Below are positions 25,172 to 34,336 of a stretch of DNA of 64,000 nt, one piece after another. How positions within the stretch are numbered: the stretch's first letter is position 1; the number at the start of each line of letters is the position of its first letter. The notes beneath the pieces were generated by a model. It did no database searches, was not told the origin of the DNA, and worked only from the letters and a program-made list of their open reading frames with translations. This DNA is from Methanomicrobiaceae archaeon (GTDB lineage: Archaea > Halobacteriota > Methanomicrobia > Methanomicrobiales > Methanomicrobiaceae): assembly GCA_029762625.1 (NCBI GenBank), contig JARVGI010000004.1, positions 62,001 to 126,000 of the forward strand, given 5' to 3'. Both the position numbers and the translations under genes were made by a program.

Positions 25172-26268
25172 GTAAAATCGAGTTCATGCAGGGCAACACG
25201 GCATGCGCGGAGGGGGCTCTTGCTGCCGGGTGCAGGTTTTTCGGGGGGTATCCCATCACCCCCTCCACCGAAATCGCCGAACACATGGCGCGAAGGCTCC
25301 CCAAAACAGACGGCGTCTTCGTGCAGATGGAGGACGAGATCGCGAGCATCGCCGCGGTGATCGGCGCCTCGTGGACGGGCGCCCGTGCGATGACCGCCAC
25401 GAGCGGGCCCGGATTTTCCCTGATGATGGAAAATATCGGCTATGCGGTCATAACCGAGACACCCTGCGTGATCGTCAATATCCAGCGCGGGGGGCCGAGC
25501 ACCGGGCAGCCGACCATGGGCGCCCAGGGCGACATGCTCCAGTGCCGGTTCGGCTCCCACGGGGATTACAGCACCATAGCGCTCTCCCCCTCGAGCGTGC
25601 AGGAGATGTATGATCTCACTGCAAAAGCCTTCAATCTCGCGGACAGGTTCAGGGTGCCCGTGTTCGTGATGTCCGACGAGGTCACCGGGCACATGAGGGA
25701 GCGGATCACCATCCCCGACCGCGTAGAGATCGTCTCCCGCCGTCCGCTGGAAAAGGGAACGCTGCCCTTCCGCGGGGGCGATGACGGCGTGCCCGGGTTC
25801 CCCGAATTCGGCATGGGCTACGGCGTGCACGTGACCGGGCTGACCCACGACGAGCGGGGATACCCGGAGGCGACCGATCCCCACATTCATGCGGCACTCG
25901 TGCAACGGCTCGTTTCCAAGGTGGAATCGGCGCGGCACGATATCGCCGACTACGAGATGGTGAACCCGGATGCGGAGACGGTGTTCGTCACCTACGGCCC
26001 ACCCACCCGGACAGTGAAGCAGGTCATGCACGATCATCCCGGCGAGGGCGTGGGCCACCTCCACCTCAGGATCGTCTGGCCGTTTCCCGAACGCCTACTT
26101 CGGCTCTTTACCAACGCAAAGACCTTCATCGTTCCCGAAATGAATATGGGGCAGATTGCGCGGGAAGTCGAGCGGCACACCGATCTGCCGGTGATCAGCG
26201 TGCCCAAACTGGGCGGGGAGCTCCATACTCCCGGCGAACTGCAAAAACTGCTGGAGGCCCGCCCATGA
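25168..26268 (+). CDS. korA: 2-oxoglutarate:ferredoxin oxidoreductase, alpha subunit
   Basis: The 366-residue alpha chain of the CoA-dependent 2-oxoacid:ferredoxin oxidoreductase family carboxylates succinyl-CoA to 2-oxoglutarate in the biosynthetic direction. Typical segments are SKIEFMQGNTACAEGALAAG, GGYPITPSTEIAEHMA and TATSGPGFSLMMENIGYA. The start is TTG, read as Met, in the overlap TTGA with the korD stop; a later ATG would remove the conserved SKIEF. The family also includes pyruvate and isovalerate enzymes, but subunit makeup and the adjacent sucCD favour Kor. Confidence 0.93.
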   Translation: MSKIEFMQGNTACAEGALAAGCRFFGGYPITPSTEIAEHMARRLPKTDGVFVQMEDEIASIAAVIGASWTGARAMTATSGPGFSLMMENIGYAVITETPCVIVNIQRGGPSTGQPTMGAQGDMLQCRFGSHGDYSTIALSPSSVQEMYDLTAKAFNLADRFRVPVFVMSDEVTGHMRERITIPDRVEIVSRRPLEKGTLPFRGGDDGVPGFPEFGMGYGVHVTGLTHDERGYPEATDPHIHAALVQRLVSKVESARHDIADYEMVNPDAETVFVTYGPPTRTVKQVMHDHPGEGVGHLHLRIVWPFPERLLRLFTNAKTFIVPEMNMGQIAREVERHTDLPVISVPKLGGELHTPGELQKLLEARP

Positions 26269-27053
26269 GTTTTGAGGACTGGTTCAGGGAGGACCGCCTC
26301 CCCCACATCTACTGCACGGGGTGCGGCAACGGCACGGTGATCAACTGTACGCTGGAGGCGGTGGAGCAGATGGGATGGACCGTCGATGATACGGTCTTCA
26401 TCTCGGGGATAGGGTGCTCCTCACGCGCCCCCGGCTACATTAAGACCGATTCGCTCCACACCACCCACGGAAGGGCCCTTGCCTTCGCCACAGGCGTGAA
26501 GCTTGCAAATCCACGCCTGCACGTGGTGGTCTTTACGGGCGACGGCGACCTTGCGGCGATCGGAGGAAACCATTTCATCCACGCCTGCCGCAGGAACATC
26601 GACCTGACGGTCGTCTGCATGAACAACATGATCTACGGGATGACCGGTGGGCAGGGGAGCCCCTGCACGCCCGTGGGTGCCATCTCGACGACCACCCCCT
26701 ACGGTGCGGCGGAACCGGTATTCGACCTCTCGGAGCTGGCGGTGACCGCCGGCGCCAACTATGTCGCCCGCTGGACCTCCTATCATGTCAGGGAGCTCAC
26801 CAAAGCCGTGCAGGCGGGACTTGAGACGCCGGGCTTCTCCTTTATCGAGGCGCTCACTCAGTGCCCCACTGCCTACGGCAGGCGCAACAAACTCCGGCAG
26901 GTCTCCGACATGGTCCAGTACCTGCGCACCAGTGTCATCCTGGTCCAGAAGATACAGCGGATGCGGGAGCGGGGCGAGCCGGTGCCAGAGGACAAAATCC
27001 CCGTCGGGGAGTTCGTGCGGCGGAACCGGCCGGCGATGGGGGTGCAGAAATGA
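26265..27053 (+). CDS. korB: 2-oxoglutarate:ferredoxin oxidoreductase, beta subunit (TPP-binding)
   Basis: The 262-residue chain carries thiamine diphosphate. The TPP motif runs GDGDLAAIGGNHFIHACRR ... CMNNMIYGMTGGQGSP, and CTGCGNG near residue 17 may add a cluster ligand. It pairs with KorA to form the active site. It starts in an ATGA overlap with korA and ends in an overlap with korC, so the subunits are made in equal amounts. Confidence 0.94.
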   Translation: MSFEDWFREDRLPHIYCTGCGNGTVINCTLEAVEQMGWTVDDTVFISGIGCSSRAPGYIKTDSLHTTHGRALAFATGVKLANPRLHVVVFTGDGDLAAIGGNHFIHACRRNIDLTVVCMNNMIYGMTGGQGSPCTPVGAISTTTPYGAAEPVFDLSELAVTAGANYVARWTSYHVRELTKAVQAGLETPGFSFIEALTQCPTAYGRRNKLRQVSDMVQYLRTSVILVQKIQRMRERGEPVPEDKIPVGEFVRRNRPAMGVQK

Positions 27054-27592
27054 GACATGAAATCCGTTTTTCCGGTTTCGGAGGACAGGGGATCATCCTT
27101 TCCGCGGTGATTCTCGGCCGGGCGGCGGCCCTCTACGACCGCAACTACGCCGTGCAGACACAGGTGTACGGGCCCGAAGCGCGGGGAGGCGCCTCGATGA
27201 GCGCCGTGATCATCTCCGATGAACCCATCCTCTACCCGGAGGTCACCGACCCCGGCATCTACGTGATCATGTCGCAGCAGGGGTTCGAGAAATACGGAAC
27301 CCGTCCGGCACCGGCGGCGGTGATGCTCATCGATGCGGATCTGGTGCATTCCCGCCCGTCGTGCACCTTCCATGAGATCAGGTCGACAACGGAAGCCAAG
27401 ACCGCGCTCGGGCGGGTCATCGTGGCGAATATCGTCATGCTGGGGGCGCTGGTTGCGGTCACCGGGGTGGTGAGCACAACAGCGATCGAAAAAGCGGTGC
27501 TGGACAGTGTGCCCAAAGGGACCGAGGAACTGAACATGAAAGCACTGCGCAGAGGATTCGAACTGGGAGACAAGGAAGTGGACACGCGATGA
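27050..27592 (+). CDS. korC: 2-oxoglutarate:ferredoxin oxidoreductase, gamma subunit
   Basis: The 180-residue gamma chain shows the usual start RHEIRFSGFGGQGIILSAVILGRAA and the QTQVYGPEARGGASMSAVIIS segment of 2-oxoacid:ferredoxin oxidoreductases, thought to help CoA binding. The ATG at 27050 overlaps the korB stop; the longer open frame upstream runs inside korB and is not used. It ends in an ATGA overlap with sucC. Confidence 0.93.
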   Translation: MRHEIRFSGFGGQGIILSAVILGRAAALYDRNYAVQTQVYGPEARGGASMSAVIISDEPILYPEVTDPGIYVIMSQQGFEKYGTRPAPAAVMLIDADLVHSRPSCTFHEIRSTTEAKTALGRVIVANIVMLGALVAVTGVVSTTAIEKAVLDSVPKGTEELNMKALRRGFELGDKEVDTR

Positions 27593-28674
27593 AACTGCTG
27601 GAATACGAAGCAAAAGAGATATTCATCAATCACGGGATCGCCGTTCCGGACGGCGTGATCATCACGCAGCCGGAGGAGATGGTGCTCCACCTGCACAAAC
27701 TCGGGCCGGAGGTGGTGCTGAAGGCACAGGTCGACGTCGGCGGGCGCGGCAAGGCGGGGGGTATCCTGATGGCGAAATCAGAAGACGCCATGGCAACCGC
27801 AAACCGCCTCTTCGGCGCTTCCATCAAGGGCATGCCGGTCGACAAGATCCTCGTGGAGGAACGCCTTCCCATCGAGCACGAGTACTACCTGAGCATTACC
27901 ATCGACCGTGCCAGCAAGCAGCACCTGATCCTGTTTGCGGAGACCGGGGGCGTGGACATCGAACAGACGGCGAGCCTCAGGCCTGAAGCAGTCAGGAAGG
28001 CCCTGGTACATCCGCTGCTCGCCGATGTCCCCCCCTTCCTCCTTCGCCGCCTCGTCGGCAACGCCCCGAAAGAGATTGCCCCGGTCATCAACCGCCTCTA
28101 CCACGTTTTTTGCGAAAAGGACGCTCTTCTCGCCGAGATTAACCCGCTGGTCACGACCCCGGACGGCGTCTTTGCCGCCGATGCGAAGCTCATCATCGAC
28201 GACAATGCGCTCGCCCGCCAGGGCATCCATGTCAACCGCGACCAGACCGAGCGGGAGCGCGAAGCCGAACGGCACGGGTTCTCCTATGTTGAGCTCGCCG
28301 GCAGCATCGGTGTCATCGGCAACGGGGCAGGGCTGACCATGGCAACCCTCGACCTCATCGAGCACTACCGGGGCAGGGCGGCCAACTTCCTCGATGTGGG
28401 AGGAGGGGCCGGCAGGGAGCGGGTGACCCACGCCGTGCGGCTCGTGGCGGGCATGCCCGAGGTGCAGGTGATCGTGGTCAACCTTCTCGGCGGGATCACG
28501 CGCTGCGACGAGGTCGCGGAGGGCATCGTGGACGCAAACATCCCCCAGAAGGTCATCGTCCGGCTCGCGGGGACCAATGAAGAGAAGGGCCGGAACATCC
28601 TGCAGGAGCACGGCTATATGATGCTTGATACGATGGAAGAGGCGGTCAGGGCCGCAGTGGAGGCGGTGCAGTGA
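27589..28674 (+). CDS. sucC: Succinyl-CoA synthetase (ADP/GDP-forming), beta subunit
   Basis: The 361-residue ATP-grasp subunit binds nucleotide and makes succinyl-CoA from succinate and CoA with SucD. MKLLEYEAKEIFINHGIAVPDG is the family start, KAQVDVGGRGKAGG forms the nucleotide loop, AEINPLVTTPDG and DVGGGA lie in the C-terminal CoA-ligase half. The start overlaps korC in ATGA. Linkage to kor supports flow succinate to succinyl-CoA to 2-oxoglutarate. Confidence 0.95.
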   Translation: MKLLEYEAKEIFINHGIAVPDGVIITQPEEMVLHLHKLGPEVVLKAQVDVGGRGKAGGILMAKSEDAMATANRLFGASIKGMPVDKILVEERLPIEHEYYLSITIDRASKQHLILFAETGGVDIEQTASLRPEAVRKALVHPLLADVPPFLLRRLVGNAPKEIAPVINRLYHVFCEKDALLAEINPLVTTPDGVFAADAKLIIDDNALARQGIHVNRDQTEREREAERHGFSYVELAGSIGVIGNGAGLTMATLDLIEHYRGRAANFLDVGGGAGRERVTHAVRLVAGMPEVQVIVVNLLGGITRCDEVAEGIVDANIPQKVIVRLAGTNEEKGRNILQEHGYMMLDTMEEAVRAAVEAVQ

Positions 28675-29537
28675 TCTTCGGTGCCAGAGACGACGGCATC
28701 ATCGTGCAGGGGGCCACGGGCACCCAGGGCGCGTTCCACCTCGATCTGATGAACGACTATGCCCGCGGCGCGGGCGGCAGGGGCGTGGTCGCCGGCGTCA
28801 CCCCGGGCAAGGGCGGACAGGTTGTCCACGGCGTGCCGGTCTACGACAGCGTCCGGGAAGCGCTCGCCTCGCATGACGTCGTAACAAGCGTGCTCTTCGT
28901 GCCCGGGAAGGCTGCGGGCGATTCCATCATGGAGGCGGCCGAAGCGGGCATCGAGCTCGTGGTCGCCATTACCGAGCACATCCCGGTCCACGACACCGCA
29001 AAAGCGATCGCCTATGCCCGCACCTGCAGCTGCAGCGTCGTGGGCCCGAACTCACCCGGCATCCTCTCGCCGGGCGAGATCAAGCTGGGGATCATGCCCG
29101 CCCAGCTCTTCTCCCGGGGGAACGTGGGCGTGATCTCCCGCAGCGGGACGCTGACCTACGAGGTGGTCGACGAGCTGACCCGCGCGGGGATCGGCCAGAG
29201 CACGGTGGTGGGGATCGGGGGCGATCCCATCATCGGCGAGACATTCGTCGATGTGCTCGACCGGTTTGCACGGGACCCGCTGACCGATGCGGTCGTCGTG
29301 ATCGGCGAGGTGGGCGGCAACCTCGAAGAGGAGGGGGCAGCATCGACCGATCTTCCTATCGTGGCATACATTGCGGGGAAATCGGCCCCGCCCGAAAAAC
29401 GGATGGGCCATGCCGGCGCCATCGTCGAGGGCGGCGAAGGGGATGCAGCCTCCAAGATCCGACGGCTCGAGGCGCTCGGCGTCCCGGTCGCCGAAAAACC
29501 CTCGGAGATAGCCACCCTTGTGAGAGACCTGCTATGA
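28671..29537 (+). CDS. sucD: Succinyl-CoA synthetase, alpha subunit
   Basis: The 288-residue alpha chain has the CoA-binding Rossmann motif VQGATGTQGAFH, the SRSGTLTYEVV phosphate site and the phospho-histidine in GHAGAIVEGGEGDA (about residue 245). The start is GTG in a GTGA overlap with sucC, giving MIFGARDDGIIVQG, the normal N-terminus. It overlaps dacZ in ATGA at its end. Confidence 0.95.
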   Translation: MIFGARDDGIIVQGATGTQGAFHLDLMNDYARGAGGRGVVAGVTPGKGGQVVHGVPVYDSVREALASHDVVTSVLFVPGKAAGDSIMEAAEAGIELVVAITEHIPVHDTAKAIAYARTCSCSVVGPNSPGILSPGEIKLGIMPAQLFSRGNVGVISRSGTLTYEVVDELTRAGIGQSTVVGIGGDPIIGETFVDVLDRFARDPLTDAVVVIGEVGGNLEEEGAASTDLPIVAYIAGKSAPPEKRMGHAGAIVEGGEGDAASKIRRLEALGVPVAEKPSEIATLVRDLL

Positions 29538-30337
29538 ACGAGCAGCTCCTGATACAGGCGGCGTTGAACCTCGCCCCGGAGATCGGGGCGAAAGCCATCG
29601 TCGCCTTCACCGCCCCGTGCAAGATCGAGAGCGCCGTGCCGATCATCTGGGTACAGGGCCTTCAGCTCGACGTCCTCAAAGACCTGACCATGTCCGACAT
29701 TCTGGAGGTTTCCGAGAGCCATCTCCTCGATGCTGCGGTCCAGATCTACCTCTCACGGCAGTTCGCGGAGGGGCAGGTGATCGGCGTATTCCCGTATGCG
29801 CTGCTCATCTACGACATCAAAGAGGGAAAGGATTTCATCAGCGTCAAGGATTTCGAGGATATCGCCTCACGGGAGGTCATGCACGCGGTGCTCACCCTTG
29901 CACTGGAAATCGCCCACGAGGGGAGGGAGGGGCATTCCATCGGAACGGCGTTTATCATCGGGGACGGCGAAGCCATCCTCGCCCGGTCCCACCAGGCCAT
30001 TCTCAACCCCTACCACGGCCAGCCTGCGGAATACTGCGATATCAAGAACAGGGACAACTGGGAGAGCATCAAGGAGTTTGCCCAGCTCGACGGCGTCTTC
30101 GTGGTGGATGCGGAAGGCCGCATCCTCGCCGCGGGGAGGTACCTCGATGTCAATGCCAGCACGGTCCACCTTCCCGGCGGCCTCGGGGGGAGGCACCGGG
30201 CGACCGCGGCCATCACCACCGATCTCCCCGTTGCGGGAATCACGGTATCGGAGAGCGGCGGAACATTGCGGGTGTTCCGCGACGGGGAATGCAAACTCTC
30301 CATCAGGTCCAACGTGCGCCTTACCACCACCACATAA
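29534..30337 (+). CDS. dacZ: Diadenylate cyclase DacZ (c-di-AMP synthase)
   Basis: The 267-residue protein has an N-terminal pyruvate-kinase-like alpha/beta domain (about 1-100) and a DisA_N-type cyclase domain (about 105-260). The cyclase motifs are visible: LDGVFVVDAEGR (186-188 is DGV where DGA is usual), AGRYLDVNA and GGRHRATAAIT (RHR at 220-222). Archaeal DacZ makes c-di-AMP, a second messenger for osmotic and potassium control, from two ATP. The ATG overlaps the sucD stop, so it is translationally coupled to the 2-oxoglutarate pathway. No potassium transporter lies next to it. Confidence 0.88.
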   Translation: MNEQLLIQAALNLAPEIGAKAIVAFTAPCKIESAVPIIWVQGLQLDVLKDLTMSDILEVSESHLLDAAVQIYLSRQFAEGQVIGVFPYALLIYDIKEGKDFISVKDFEDIASREVMHAVLTLALEIAHEGREGHSIGTAFIIGDGEAILARSHQAILNPYHGQPAEYCDIKNRDNWESIKEFAQLDGVFVVDAEGRILAAGRYLDVNASTVHLPGGLGGRHRATAAITTDLPVAGITVSESGGTLRVFRDGECKLSIRSNVRLTTTT

Positions 30338-30434
30338 TGTTCCCGGCACCCTGATCCAACGTGGTGCCCTCCCGCCGAAATCGGGGCGAAAAGGCCGTGA
30401 ATGTATCGCATTCGGCAGGTATCCCCGAAGGAAA

Positions 30435-30443
30435 TGGTTAAAT
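30435..30443 (+). promoter_or_regulatory. TATA-like box of the mat gene
   Basis: GGTTAAATG lies about 55 bases before the ATG at 30494 and 100 bases after dacZ, in an AT-richer gap. It predicts transcription from about 30465, separating mat and the his genes from the kor-suc-dacZ unit. Confidence 0.35.
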
Positions 30444-30493
30444 GAATTATCAGCAATTTTACTAGTACTATCCCGTGGATTTTGGGGGCTGAC

Positions 30494-31699
30494 ATGAAGC
30501 GCAATATCCGTATAGAAACACTGCAACAGGTACCGATAGAACAGCAGCGTATCGAACTTGCGGAACGCAAGGGTATCGGGCACCCCGACAGCCTTGCCGA
30601 CGGCATCGCCGAGTCTATCAGCCGTGCGCTCTCACGAGCATATCTTGAAGAATGCGGAGCAGTACTCCACCACAACACCGACCAGGGGGAAATCGTCGCG
30701 GGGGAATCACTCCCCCGGTACGGGGGCGGCAGGGTCACGAGGCCTATCTATGTGCTCCTGACCGGCAGGGCGTCCAAGGATTTCGAAGGAAAGGTCATTC
30801 CCACCGATGCCATCGCCGTGAAAGCAGCCCGCGAGTACCTCAAATCCACGTTGAAGTACCTTGATATGGACCAGGACGTCATTGTGGACTGCAGGATGGG
30901 GAAAGGTTCGTCCGATCTCCAGAACGTCTTTCGTGCGAACGGCAACAACCCGATACCCCACGCGAACGACACCTCATTCGGCGTCGGCCACGCACCGTTC
31001 AGCGATCTGGAGAATATCATCCTGGTGGTCAGCGACTATCTCGACGACGTCATACGGCCGCGCCACCCGATCGTCGGCACCGATGTCAAGATCATGGGGC
31101 TCCGGGACGATGATACCATCTCCCTCACACTCTGCGTGGCGATGATCGACCGGTTCTGTTCGGGGATCAGGGACTATATAGAGGCCGTGGACATGATCAA
31201 AGAGGAGATCGGCACGCTTACCAGGAAGTATACCGACCGGGATGTCAGCGTTGCTATCAACGTCGGCGATGAGTATTCCACCAACAGCCTGTTCCTCACG
31301 GTCACCGGGACTTCGGCCGAGATGGGGGATGACGGCTCGGTCGGGCGGGGCAACCGCGCAAACGGCCTCATCACCCCCCACCGCCCGATGAGCATGGAGG
31401 CGACGAGCGGGAAGAACCCGATCAACCATATCGGCAAAATCTACAACCTCCTTGCCACCCAGATTGCGCAGGAGAGCGTCCGTCAGATCGACGGCGTCGA
31501 TGAACTCTATATCAGGCTGCTCTCGCAGATCGGGAGGCCCATCGATCACCCCTTCATGGCGAGCGCCCAGTACGTCCCTGCTGCGGGTGCGGACAGGGTT
31601 CGCATCGAGAAGGAGATGGAAGCGATTATCGATGAAAGCCTTGCCACCATCACGAGCATCACCGAGAGGGTAATCAAAGGTGAAATCAAGACGTTCTAA
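30494..31699 (+). CDS. mat: S-adenosylmethionine synthetase, archaeal type
   Basis: The 401-residue enzyme makes S-adenosylmethionine from methionine and ATP. It is the archaeal type: [46 protein letters not shown]-like [33 protein letters not shown] and [17 protein letters not shown] are diagnostic. ATG 30494 was chosen over an in-frame start four codons upstream because it gives the standard N-terminus. The 3' end overlaps the proposed GTG start of hisG by 20 bases. Confidence 0.97.
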   Translation: MKRNIRIETLQQVPIEQQRIELAERKGIGHPDSLADGIAESISRALSRAYLEECGAVLHHNTDQGEIVAGESLPRYGGGRVTRPIYVLLTGRASKDFEGKVIPTDAIAVKAAREYLKSTLKYLDMDQDVIVDCRMGKGSSDLQNVFRANGNNPIPHANDTSFGVGHAPFSDLENIILVVSDYLDDVIRPRHPIVGTDVKIMGLRDDDTISLTLCVAMIDRFCSGIRDYIEAVDMIKEEIGTLTRKYTDRDVSVAINVGDEYSTNSLFLTVTGTSAEMGDDGSVGRGNRANGLITPHRPMSMEATSGKNPINHIGKIYNLLATQIAQESVRQIDGVDELYIRLLSQIGRPIDHPFMASAQYVPAAGADRVRIEKEMEAIIDESLATITSITERVIKGEIKTF

Positions 31700-32558
31700 T
31701 GTCCTGCGGCTTGCCGTCCCGAACAAAGGAAGGATTGCCGGGCCGGTCCTCGATCTTGTGGAAAAAGGAGGGCTTCATATCGAGACGGGCGGCGAGCGCA
31801 GGCTCGTCGCGAAGACCTGCGACCCCCATGTGGAGATACTCTACGCCCGCCCCATCGATATCCCCGAGTACGTGGCCAACGGCGCCGCGGACCTCGGGAT
31901 CACCGGCCACGACATGGTGCTCGAGCGGGGATCCGTCGTCGAAGAGGTGCTGGATCTCGGCATGGGCAGGGCAACCCTCGTGCTGGCGGTGCCCGACGAT
32001 GCGGCCATCGCCGAACCCGGACAGCTTGACGGGGCGAACATCGCCACCGAGTTCCCGCGGATTACCCGGCAGTACTTCAGGGAGAAAGGGATCGACGTGA
32101 CGGTGGTGGAAGTGAGCGGCGCCTGTGAGGCGACACCCTATCTCGGGATCGCCGACGCCATCGTCGACCTCTCGAGCTCGGGGCAGACGCTCAAGACCAA
32201 CCGCCTGCGGGTCATTGACGAGATCCTCGAAACCAGCACCATGCTGATCGTCAACGCCCGGGCTCACGCACAGCACACGGAGAAGGTGGAGGAGCTGCGC
32301 CTCGCGCTGGAGAGCGTCATTTCCGCCCGCGGCCAGTGCTATCTCATGATGAACGTCCACCGCGATGCACTCCAGGAGGTGCGCGAGGTGCTCCCGGGGC
32401 TTTCGGGACCGACGGTGATGGAGGTCGCCTCCAGCGAACACCTCGTCGCCGTCCACGCGGTGGTGAATGAAACGCGGATCTACCGGCTGATCAGCATGCT
32501 CAAACGCGCCGGTGCACGGGACATTCTCGTCGTCCCCATCGAACGAATGATTCGTTGA
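31680..32558 (+). CDS. hisG: ATP phosphoribosyltransferase, long form
   Basis: The 292-residue enzyme catalyses the first step of histidine synthesis (ATP plus PRPP). LRLAVPNKGRIAGP starts the domain; VVEVSGACEATPYLGIADAIVDLSSSGQTL holds the PRPP loop. About 75 C-terminal residues form the ACT-like regulatory domain of long HisG, so it is likely feedback-inhibited by histidine and needs no HisZ. The GTG start lies inside the end of mat, with a short non-conserved lead before LRLAVPNKG. Confidence 0.94.
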   Translation: MKSRRSNVLRLAVPNKGRIAGPVLDLVEKGGLHIETGGERRLVAKTCDPHVEILYARPIDIPEYVANGAADLGITGHDMVLERGSVVEEVLDLGMGRATLVLAVPDDAAIAEPGQLDGANIATEFPRITRQYFREKGIDVTVVEVSGACEATPYLGIADAIVDLSSSGQTLKTNRLRVIDEILETSTMLIVNARAHAQHTEKVEELRLALESVISARGQCYLMMNVHRDALQEVREVLPGLSGPTVMEVASSEHLVAVHAVVNETRIYRLISMLKRAGARDILVVPIERMIR

Positions 32559-32562
32559 AGCC

Positions 32563-33282
32563 ATGAACGTCTATCCTGCGGTTGATGTGCTGGATGGCTC
32601 CTGCGTCCAGCTGGTACAGGGCAAACGGGACCGGGCAACGGTGTACGGGACCCCTCTCGAGTGCGCCTGCCGGTGGATCGGTCAGGGAGCCCGGGCCCTT
32701 CACATCATCAATCTCAACGGCGCGTTCGGAGATGCGGTCGCAAACGCCAGGGAGATCCGGGAACTGATAGCCGAGACGGGAGTCGAGGTCCAGCTGGGCG
32801 GGGGCATCCGCAGCATCGAGGATGCCGACGAATGGCTCAGTTTGGGGGTCGAACGGGTGATCCTCGGCACCCTCGCCACGCGAACACCCGGCGCCGTCAC
32901 CGAGCTTGCCGACCGCCATGGCAGCAGCGCCGTCATGGCCAGTATCGATGCACGGGGCGGCGATGTCGTGGTCGAGGGCTGGGAGCGGTCCGCGGGAGAT
33001 TACCTTGCATGGGCGGAGCGGTTCGAGCAGCTCGGGGCAGGGTCCCTGCTCTTTACCAATGTCGACGTGGAGGGGCTCTGCCAGGGTATCGCCCCGGATC
33101 CGGTGCGGCGCGTGACAGAGCGCGTCCGCATCCCGGTCGTGGCGGCGGGAGGCATCAGCAGCACCGAGGACGTCTCGACCCTTGCCGCGATGGGCGTGTA
33201 CGGCATCGTGCTCGGATCGGCGCTGTACCGCGGCACCATCGATTTCCAGGCAGCGCTCCGGGCGGCAGGGGCCGGCGGATGA
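32563..33282 (+). CDS. hisA: ProFAR isomerase (HisA)
   Basis: The 239-residue TIM-barrel enzyme performs the Amadori isomerisation of ProFAR to PRFAR in histidine synthesis. [16 protein letters not shown] holds the first catalytic Asp, VQLGGGIRS and [11 protein letters not shown] bind the two phosphates, and SIDARGG holds the second Asp. It follows hisG after 4 bases. The order hisG-hisA-hisB leaves other his genes elsewhere. Confidence 0.95.
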   Translation: MNVYPAVDVLDGSCVQLVQGKRDRATVYGTPLECACRWIGQGARALHIINLNGAFGDAVANAREIRELIAETGVEVQLGGGIRSIEDADEWLSLGVERVILGTLATRTPGAVTELADRHGSSAVMASIDARGGDVVVEGWERSAGDYLAWAERFEQLGAGSLLFTNVDVEGLCQGIAPDPVRRVTERVRIPVVAAGGISSTEDVSTLAAMGVYGIVLGSALYRGTIDFQAALRAAGAGG

Positions 33283-33323
33283 GAAGAATATGGAACAATG
33301 AATTTCATGGGGGAATTTCGGGT

Positions 33324-33905
33324 ATGAGAAGGTCAGAGGTGAGCCGGGAGACAAACGAGACCTCGGTTCGGGTAGCGCTCGAACTGGACGGCACGGGAAC
33401 CACGGCGATTTCCACGGGCATCGCATTTTTCGATCACATGCTGGACGCGTTCGGCAGGCACGGCCGGTTGGATCTTGCGGTGGAAGCGGAAGGAGACCTC
33501 GAGGTCGACTGCCACCACCTTGTGGAAGATACCGGCATTGTGATGGGAATGGCCCTGAAGGATGCTATCGGCACAGGAAAGGGCATCTGCCGGTTTGCCG
33601 ATGCTGCAGTACCCATGGACGAATCGATCGCCCGTGTGGCGCTTGACTGCGGCGGGCGAGGGTATCTCGTGTTCAGGGGCGAGTTTTCCGGCTATCCGGT
33701 GGGCGGCATCCCCCCGGACCTGTTCGAACACTTTTTTTACAGCCTCTGCATCAATGCAGGAATGACCGCCAATATCTCATTTGGGGGCAGAAACGATCAC
33801 CACATGATAGAAGCGGTGTTCAAGGCATTCGGCATCGCTCTTCGGCATGCAGTGGCACAGGAAACAGGGAGCGACGAGATTCCCAGCACAAAAGGAGTGT
33901 TCTAA
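33324..33905 (+). CDS. hisB: Imidazoleglycerol-phosphate dehydratase
   Basis: The 193-residue monofunctional HisB removes water from imidazoleglycerol phosphate. Mn-binding His clusters are visible: [33 protein letters not shown] and [18 protein letters not shown] 33324 ([10 protein letters not shown]) matches the usual N-terminus; an ATG at 33279 overlapping the hisA stop would add 15 non-conserved residues and remains possible. It faces the histone gene tail-to-tail. Confidence 0.95.
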   Translation: MRRSEVSRETNETSVRVALELDGTGTTAISTGIAFFDHMLDAFGRHGRLDLAVEAEGDLEVDCHHLVEDTGIVMGMALKDAIGTGKGICRFADAAVPMDESIARVALDCGGRGYLVFRGEFSGYPVGGIPPDLFEHFFYSLCINAGMTANISFGGRNDHHMIEAVFKAFGIALRHAVAQETGSDEIPSTKGVF

Positions 33906-33916
33906 GCGAATTTTCG

Positions 33917-33925
33917 GAGAAGAAA
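33917..33925 (-). terminator. T-rich terminator after the histone gene
   Basis: On the minus strand the histone stop at 33935 is followed by CTCTTTTTCTTC. The interrupted T-run fits an archaeal U-tract terminator. The gap to hisB is only 29 bases. Confidence 0.45.
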
Positions 33926-33934
33926 AAGAGTAAT

Positions 33935-34138
33935 TCAGGCGGAAACCGCCATGGTTACGTCTTCTTCTTTGATCGTCTTGCGTCCTGCGTGCTGTGCAAG
34001 CTTGTTGGCCTCTTTGGTCAGGTTTGCAATGTACAGTTCAGCAGCCTTGACAAGTGCCTCGGCAGCATCGCTTCCAACTCTCTCAGCACCGTTCTTTTTT
34101 GCAATACGAACAACTGCAGCAATAGGTAGATCAGCCAT
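33935..34138 (-). CDS. Archaeal histone
   Basis: The 67-residue protein is a single histone fold of the HMfB type: DLPIAAVVRIAKKNGAERV (alpha1), the long central helix DAAEALVKAAELYIANLTKEAN, and GRKTIKEEDVTMAV (loop and alpha3). It forms dimers and larger wraps around DNA. The start at 34138 has GAGGTGG upstream and its own strong TATA box; the longer upstream frame is not conserved. Only one histone gene is in the window. Confidence 0.97.
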   Translation of the reverse strand: MADLPIAAVVRIAKKNGAERVGSDAAEALVKAAELYIANLTKEANKLAQHAGRKTIKEEDVTMAVSA

Positions 34139-34173
34139 AATCAATTCCACCTCAAAAAGAAGTATATCGGCAC

Positions 34174-34184
34174 ATATAAAAACA
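34174..34184 (-). promoter_or_regulatory. TATA box of the histone gene
   Basis: Minus-strand GTTTTTATATG lies about 40 bases upstream of the ATG at 34138. It predicts a leader that begins close to the ribosome site GAGGTGG (34147-34153). This is one of the clearest core promoters in the window, as expected for an abundant protein. Confidence 0.6.
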
Positions 34185-34327
34185 TTTCGGGATTTGCACC
34201 AAAATGGTGGGCGAAATGTGATATTGGGGTGCCATAGACTGAGATTTTCAGGCGTGGCACTCATTGGCGCATGAATCAATAAATAAGAGCCAAGAGGTAT
34301 TATTTTAGAGATAAAAGGCCATATTGA

Positions 34328-34332
34328 AGATA
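34328..34332 (-). terminator. Short T-run after mtxX
   Basis: Directly downstream of the mtxX stop (34337) the minus strand reads TAAATAATTTTTATC, an AT-rich tract with five T in a row that could end the marker2-mtxX transcript. Confidence 0.35.
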
Positions 34333-34336
34333 AAAA

